Shown here piece by piece: positions 25,401 to 34,400 of a stretch of DNA of 64,000 nt. The stretch is from contig NC_071392.1 in the NCBI RefSeq assembly GCF_022682495.2, positions 76,530,097 to 76,594,096 of the forward strand, given 5' to 3'. Below the pieces are notes generated by a model that ran no database searches, was not told the origin of the DNA, and was given only the letters and a program-made list of their open reading frames with translations. The stretch's first letter is position 1; each line of letters opens with the position of its first letter. Source of the stretch: Desmodus rotundus. Its lineage: Eukaryota; Chordata; Mammalia; Chiroptera; Phyllostomidae. A program made the translations under genes and the position numbers.

Positions 25401-28400
25401 TTGAACAGGGTATATGTTTCCATTTATTTGTATCTTCCTCAATTTCTTTCTTCAGTGTTCTCTAGTTTTCTGAGTACAGGTCTTTTACCTCCTTGGTTAA
25501 ATTTATTCCTAGGTACTTTTTTGTTGTTGTTGCTATAGTAAATGGGCTTTTTTATAGTTTCTCTTTCTGACAGTCCATTGTTGGTATACAAATACCATCA
25601 ATTTCTGAATATTGACTTTTTACCCCATTATTTTGCTGAATTCACTTATTAAGTTAAGTAGTTTTTTTGGTGGAGCCTATAGGGTTTTCGATGTACACTA
25701 TCATCTTATCTGCAAATGTCAGTTTTACTTCCTCTTTTCCAATCTGGATGCCTTTTATTTCTTCTTGTCTGATCACTGTGGCTAGGACTTCTAGTACTAT
25801 GTTGAATAAGAGTGGGGAGAGTGGACACCCTTGTCTTATTCCTGATCTTAAGGGGCACACTTTTAGTTTTTGCCCATTGAGTATGATGTTGGCAGTAGGT
25901 TTTTGTATATGGCCTTTATTATGTCGAGGTCCCTCTGTTCCCACTTTGCTGAGTGTTTTTATCATAAATGGGTACTGGATTTTATTAAATAATTTTTCTG
26001 CCATCTACTGATATGATCATGTGATTTTTGTCTTTCATTTTGTTTATGTGATGTATCATGTTTATTGATTTGCAAATATTACACTATCCTTGCATCTCTG
26101 GAATAAATCCCACTTGGTCACGGTGTATGGTCTTTTTAATGTATCGTTGGATCCAGTTTGCTAGTATTTTGTTGAAGATTTTCACATCTATGTTCATCAG
26201 ATATACTGGCCTGTAATTTTCTCTCTCTGTTGTATCTTTATCTGGTTTTGGTATTTTTTTCCCATTACCATTTAGTCCCTTTATACCCCCCTCTCCCCGC
26301 ATCAGCACCCTGGTGTCCATGTCCATGAGTCCTTTTTCCTTATTGCTTGATCCCTCCACCCTCTACCCTGAAATTTCATAGTTAGTGTGTAGGAATGCCA
26401 TGGATTTTTGTACAATGATTCTGTATTCTGCAACTTTACTGTATTTGTTTGTTTATTGCTCTTTTTTCAATAATCATTTTTTATGGATTGATTTTAGAGA
26501 AAGAAAGGAAAGGGGAGACACAGAGAGAGAAACATCAACCTGTTGTTCCACCCATTACGCATTCACTGGTATGTGCCCTGACTGGGGACGCAACGTGCAA
26601 CCCTGGCGCCCGTGTCGGTAGTCCAACCAGCTGAGGTACCCAGCCAAGGCAGTTTATTGTTTCTAAGAGTTTTTCGGTGGAGCCTTGAGGGTTTTCTATA
26701 TAAAGAATCATGTCATCTTTCAAAAAGTGACACTTTTATTTCTTTATTCCCAATTTGGATGCCTTTTATTTCTTTCTCTGGCCTGACTGCTCTGAACAGA
26801 ACTTCCAACACCATGTTTAATAAGAGTGGTGAGAGTGGACATTCTTATCTTATGCCTGATCTTAGAGGAAAAGCTTTCAGTTTTTGACCATTGATGATGA
26901 TATTAGCTAACAGTCTGTCATACATGGCCTTCATTATGTTGGGGTCCTTTCCTTCTATACCCATTTTATTATGTGTTTTAATTATAAATGAATGTTGAGT
27001 TGCATCTTATCAAATGCTTTTTTAAACAGAAATGAGTAGGCTGATTCTAAGATTCACATGGAAATGAAAAGAACCTGTAAGGTCCGAAACAATTTTGAAA
27101 ATAAAATAAAATAAAATAAAATAGGAAAATATACATTACCTGATTCAACTCTTACTGTAAAGCTACAATAATGAAGACGGTGTGGTACTGGAATAAGAGC
27201 ACACATACATATCAAAGAAACAAACAGAATGTTCCAATGTGCCAATAAAACTCAATCATCATCATTTCTTCTTCCTTCCATAATGATATGCAATTATTCC
27301 AGTACCATTTCTTGAGGAAAGGGGGAAAAGGAGGAGGTATTAGAGGGAGGAGAGAAAAGAAATGAAGAGAAATCCAACCCTTCCTTTATATACATGTGTA
27401 TATGATAATAAACAAAAATTAATTCAAAATTAATCATAACATGCCCTGGCCAGGTGGCTCAGTTGGTTGCAGGTTTGAGCCCCATCAGGGCACATACCTA
27501 GGCTGTGGGTTGATTCCCGATCAGGGAGCAGGTGGGACACAACAAATCACTGTTTCTCTCTCCTATCAATGCTTCCCCCACCCCCTCCTCCCCCTCTTCT
27601 CTCTAAAATAGAAATCAATAAACACACCTTCAGGTGAGGACTTTTGAAAGCTGAATCAAAGTAATTGCTAGAATAAAAACTACAAATAAAAACTACAAAA
27701 TGCCTAGGAAAAAAACATTAAAAAATCTCTGTAACCTTGGATTAGGCAGGTTTCTATTATATAATTCATAACAAAAAAATTGATAAACTGGACTTCATCA
27801 AAATTTAAAACTTCTGCTATTTGAAAGACTAAGAAAATGGAAAACAAGCCACAGACTAGGAGAAACTATTTAGGAAACATATCTGATAAAGGATTTGTAT
27901 CCAGAATACATAAAGACCTCTCAAAACTGAGTAATAAGAAAATATACAACCAGACTTCTGGTTAAGATGGTCGTGTAGATACACACAGCTCGCCTGCACG
28001 CACAACCACATCGAAACTACAACTAAATATAAAACAACCATCATTTCAAGCTGAATGAAAGTCCTACCTCCAACTACAGAATTAAAGAAGAAACCACATC
28101 GAGACTGGTAGGAGGGGTGCAGACACTGAACAGGCTGGTCCCACACCCATGTGTGGTATGTAGAAATCGGTGATTTTAATATCCATAAGACAATATTAAA
28201 ACTCTGCCCATGCTGCGGAAGTGGCCTCTTCTTCTTCAATGAGCCTATCCTCCTTCCTACTGCAATCGCCACTTTCACTGTCACAGCCTTTATCACTAAC
28301 AGTGCCCCGTTCTTAATTCTTAATTCCATTTCCAAGCATTTCACTCTCCAACCACCACTCCTGACTCCACCATGGCCTACATCCACTGATCCTATCACCT

Positions 28401-31400
28401 TTTTACTGTCTCAGTCGGCCCCTGTTCGTACTTGCGCCCTAACCAAGCATAGATTCTATAGTCAGTATTTCAGGTACTCAACTTCCTTGCTCCTCTCTCT
28501 GTTAACTAACTTGGCAAAATCCTAACCCTAACCATTCCGGGCCTTAACGTGAAGCCTGCAGCTAGAGAAAAACATTCGCCATGCTTCCTGGTAATACTTT
28601 AAACTCATGACCGCCAACTTCAAGGGGCCATTTGTCCTGCCCAATAAGCCTGCACTTCTGCAATTCATTTCTCAGAAAACAATTTCATGCCTTTTTTTAA
28701 TACAACCTTTGCTAGAGGCTTCAAGTTTGTCCCGTTCCTTCCCTGCTCTGCATCTGCTTCCCTGCTCCATGTCCAGCTCCTTCTCCCAACTGCCAGCCGT
28801 CTGAGCAACGGCAACCACAGGCCCACCACCAGATACTTGCACTGCAAACTCAACGAGCCGAAAAGAAGCAACAGCCCTCCGTAACTTTTATAAACAGGCC
28901 TTCTCCTTAGCCCCACTCCAGCAGCTCGAAATGCCTAGCACTCTAATCTGATTCCTCTAATAATAATTCTCTAATAATCACAGTAGTTCTGTTTAAACCC
29001 TGATGAAAGTGAATTTTTGGTGCAGGGAGTGATTAAAGGGAAATAGGACCTTGGGGACAGGAATCTGAAACAGCTTCTCTGAGTTGATAAAACTTCCCTG
29101 TTTCCAGTGGTAAAGCGGACAATACTAGTCCATGGCATGCAGTGGCAAATACTTAAATCTCACCTGCAGACAAGTATGATCAAGAACCCAGAGAAGACAA
29201 GGTTTTGCGTAACCCAGCAGTTGCTGCCATAGAACATTTTTGTAAAAAATGAGTTGTATAATAAGTTCATTGCTTCTAAGTACACTGGAGAACTTGGTAA
29301 AGAAAACGATGAGCTCAGAGTTTTAGTCACAGCCCAACGTCTGGGTAAGTGGCTAGAAATCTTCTATATTGCCTTAACAGGAAACCTATGCCATGTGGAC
29401 ACAGGGCTGAGATTGCTGAAAAGCATACCCTGCTGGCTGAATTACAATGTAAATTCAGTTCACACCCTTATGGGGCATCTTAGGTTAAAGTTAGGACCTT
29501 AACTGGGGAGGAGTTGAGGCCCTGGAAATTGGAATGGGGACATATGGGCAGATTCTGATGAAGCTGAGTACCTTGAAGCCCTAAACTCCACCAAGGCCCC
29601 TCTGCAAGTAGAAGTAGTTCTTCATCCTCTGTCTGAGGCAAGTCATCTCCCTTTGCCTGAAGAATGTGTCATGGCCTCCCCTGAGACAGCTGCCTTACAA
29701 GGGACTGCTGATGTTCCCGAGGACCTACTCCTGCAACTTCTCGTTGCCTAGACATATATAAGCAGACTCAAACCCCAGAAGTGAGTCAGGCAAACACTGT
29801 GGCCTGTGATGATAAGCAATAGGTACCAAATGGACTGCAAGATCTCAACAATTTATGTCAACAGAAAGGTGGAAAATATATATTCCAGAATCCCCCTCCC
29901 TGTATGGTTCTGAGCCGGAGCTGGCCACAGTAGAAGAGAGGGGGAAAGCAGCAGCCACCGTGCTCTGCAAGTCAGGGTGGTCTAGGGTAATGAGAGACAG
30001 ATGCAGAGGCTCTAGAAGCTTGAGTTTGTCCTCACCCTTCTTTTCCCCCACTCCACGTCCTCCTTCCCACTCTGCATCCAGCTCTTCTTCTCAACTGCCG
30101 GCCCTGCGAACCAACAGCAACCCCAGGCCCACCAGAACCTTGACCAAGAACCTGAAGGCGTGGTAGCTATGTCCACTGACTTCCATACCAGTCCACACCT
30201 GCAGCATCAGGCCAGGAGCTGCACAGTAACTGTTTTTATGAGCGCACGGAAGATCTTTGGGTGAACAGCTTCACACTACGCACTTTCCTTCTTTTCTTTT
30301 CATATATCTTTTAATAAACACTTTATGAGAAGAAATAATTTTTAAGTAGTTTTAAACATTTCAAACAACCTTCTCTAATTTGGAACACTCTCAGTTCCCC
30401 AAGGAAAACAAATAAAAGCAACTTTTTCAGTCTAAAATTTAAAAGAAAAAGACTTACATCATTAGATTGAAACAATCGAGTCATTGCAAAGAAGGCTTCT
30501 GTGGCTTCCGTCGTTCCGAAGTGTTCACCCTAAGTATAATTTAAAACAACAATTAAGGATTTTCTCTTTATTTCTGCAAAATTCTTTTAGAATGCAGGGA
30601 AAAAATCTATTTGTAAACATTCTGCCTTTTTGCTATTTTTCTGGCACAGCTGTTTACCAGCTCATTTAAAATAATTCAGTAGCACACACCTGCTATGGAA
30701 GTTCTAGAACAGTGGTCTCTAATTTTACTGCAGCAACTATTTTCATTGTCCTGAAGAACTACGACTTACCAAGCTGAGTTCCTAACCAGACTGCGATATT
30801 ATCATTACACTGCCTACAAGCACAGATCGTACCGAATAGGAACATCATAAATATTAAACTGTGAAGAACTATAGGAATCCAGAAAACGTAACTTAAAGAG
30901 ACCCACTGAAAGGGCAGAAACCAGATTATTTAAATAAAAGGCTTAAGGGGCTGCTAATACATCTCAAAATACTGGCTCAAGCCCCTAAAAACATGCTTTG
31001 GATCAGAATTTTACTGTGCCCAATAAATCAGCTGAGGATCTTGCCAAAACACAGCTCCTGCCTCAATGGCTCCGAGTAGATCCCCGTAATGAGAATGCTG
31101 CTGATCTGGGAAAAACATTTTTTGTGTAACAAGATGTTAAATAACTGATTTCACTTATAGTCCAGACAATGCAGATCACAAGCCACCTGAAACACTACCA
31201 TTTCAATATTCAGTTTCTAAAACGTGTTGGGCCCAGTCACTTTCAGAACTTCAGATATTACACAGAATATAACTAGTCTTCACGCTATCTGTCACGGGTC
31301 TGACAATAAGCCAGTTTTCATGGAAAAACTTTGAAAGTTTAGGATGAAAGACAAAGTATAATAGTTTCCAATTACTTCAATCAGAATTTCCAGAATGCTC

Positions 31401-34400
31401 ACCAGCAAAAGATCTCCCTCCTTCTTTCATAACTATTTCCTGAGTACCTAGAAATCCAGGCACTTCACTCATATTGGTAAAACTTTAGTCCCCACTTGAC
31501 TTAAAACTCAGAGAACATATGGGTATGTCAACTCTGGTAGAAATATAAAAGTATGTTTTCATAAAGCTCTCCCAGGATCTAGGCAAAAGAAAAAACAAAG
31601 GTTCTCAAACCTGTTTATGCACCAGGCTGTGCTTGGGAATTTCCTTATCAAGATAATTAAATGTTTCAACATGAGTTGTCCATCAAAGAGCTATTGGCCA
31701 ATACAAAAGTATATGCTCCTCTGAACCAACGCCAACCACTCAAAACGCTGCTTATATGATGGATTTCGCTAAGTTGGACACATGCCTTAAATGTTTCCAA
31801 ATATGCTACCACAGAGGAATATGACTTTGTGAACTTCATTTAAAAGTATGTACTTGTTGCTCAATCTCCATTTGCAAACTACAAAATTTTATTGTGTCTC
31901 TGGATGCGGTCTACAGTTATGAAACACAGTAAAGATAAAATATTTTCATGGAGTTCAAACTGGAAACCATGGTCTTCTTAGCACCACATGTAAACCATCG
32001 AGGGTGTGCGTGAGCACGTATGTGTCTAAGAAACAAACTCACATTTTCAGAGGCCCTAGACATTTCATGAGATTTTAAGTCAACAACAACAACAAAAAAT
32101 TAAGATAAAAAACAAAATTAATAATAATTGCAAATAGAACCTATTTCATTTAGAGCAAATATTTTTGTCTATTATATTCCCGGTGTCCAACACAGTACAT
32201 AAGATATAGCAGATGTGTAATAAATATTTGCTGAGTAACTGAATGGAAACTATTCCTGACTGCTCACTATGTATCCAGGACTTTTCTCAATGCTTTACAT
32301 TTATTATCTCATTTAATCACTACAACTTTATAAAACAAATATGATGCTCACAATTCCCATTTATAGAAAAGGTCATTAAGGCACTAAACGGTTAAGCCTA
32401 GAATCATACTGTTGTAAGGTGGAGTAAGGATAATAAATATAAAATCTGAATATTAAAAGCAAAGATTTAAAACATCACATGCCCACCCACACTCCCCAAA
32501 GGGTAAAATATCTAGAATATGACTAAGGCTTTGTACTGTATTTCTGCAGGAACATAATGACTTCTGAACAATTCTAAACAACAGGTTTTGACATTAATAC
32601 TTGTTAAATTTAAGTCCATGTTGAGAATCTACTATGTGCTTAACTGCCTTAGCACCTCATAAATAAAAAGAAACCAAACATTTTGCCGTGTGTAATGCTC
32701 ATTTTGCCCAAATTTTTAAGGAAAAATAAAGATGCGTATTATACGTGCATAGTACTATTTCTGTACCTATATGTTTTTAATTTTTTTAAATTTCTTGTAC
32801 CTTGTATCTGTCCTTGTGTTTTGTAATTACTTGTTACATAAAGTTTCTTGTACCATACTATGTTAAAAAATAATGCTAAAGTTCCTTTATAATACAAAAG
32901 GCAAGTATCTAAAAATAAATAAATGATTGAATTAAAAACCAAAATGAAAGATGTTTTTCCTGAAAGTTTGGGCCAAAAACGTGGGTGCGCATTATACACA
33001 GCAAAATACGGGATATGTCACCGTCCCTGTCCTCAAGAAGTTCCACATATTATGTTGAGCAAGGTTGTAGATTTTTTTAAACTAGTGAATTTTTAAAAAA
33101 TGATTCTACTTTCCAGAAAGTACTTTAGTACATCTTATGTATTTCTATTCTAGGACACAAATCTGAAGAAAATCAATAGTTTACCTGGTTCAGTAAGTAG
33201 AGAATCTTTGTAAGAATATGCAAACATCTCCTTGGATTGATGGGCGTTTCATTGAACAGACGAGCCTGGAAACAAAAAAACACTGTTACACATAGTACAT
33301 TTTCTACTTTTTCTATCTCGGATTACAGAAAATCAACTTTAATAAATAAAGACTATTATGTATTTTAATTACAATATCCTAATAGTGTTAACTACCTATA
33401 GTTTCCAACTTAGTATGTGGTATATGATACATTATTAGATGTGGCCTTGATTTTCCATTCTACACTCTCTTTCCCTTAAGTCTAATGCTTCGCTTCAACT
33501 TTGTAGGCTCTATCTGTTAAGTAAGAATCGTAATATTTATCTACATCACTTGAATACAATGAGTTTAATAGCTGTAACGTCCTTCAATAACCTTACACTA
33601 AACACCTCCTCTGGCATTTTATTTAAAATTCTCAACATGTGGCAGAGCCTGCATGTTTTTGCATTTCTCTCTCCTTTGACAAGCAACCCCTCATCCTTTT
33701 CCCTCGTGTATATTCTCTGAACTGAGTTATATTCCATAACTCTTATTTTGGATCTCAACATTCCAGGGGCTCTCCGCCCACCATTCTGAAGGGCAATGGA
33801 AACAGAACAGACTTCCAAGCCATACCTCCTGCAAGACCGCACTCTTCTCCAGGTGCCGAAAAGGGTTGGAGCCACTGCCTATAGTACAAAACAAAACATA
33901 CCTTTTTAATAGCTGTCCTACACAAACTTAGCTTCTACAGAAGGGTAATGAATGCTTGGGACATCTCACCTAAGAGAAGTGGCCACTTGGATATCTATGT
34001 ACATAAACTAAATATAATAATTTTGATTCTGCAACTATTTCTGTCTTTGCTTCCCTGTAAGATTTTGTACTTTTGCAGGAACCTTGCCTGAAATGATTGT
34101 CTTCTTCCTCCTGTCCACTTTTGCATGAATGCTACAAATATGTCATGTCCACACAACCAAGATTAGTAAGACTGTGGTAGGGCCCTTTGGAGTTCCCTAA
34201 AGGTCAGCACGATTTTGTGTTTTTAACATTTACTATGAAGTAGAAAAGAGTTTAGCAGATAATCATATAAACTTAAAAGGTGGAAGGGGCCATGGAGCTT
34301 TTACTAACCCAACCTTCTACCGCTCTTTTTGAGAGCAGCTATCAAAGGCTGAGTTCTGTTTTGTTTGTTTGTAAGGTGGCTTGATTCTTCCTCTTTTGCT

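Noticed and set aside
22538..26359. Long minus-strand frames with reverse transcriptase motifs
   Set aside because: They are broken LINE-1 ORF2 pieces; one has FADK in place of the catalytic FADD, and none has an intact ORF.
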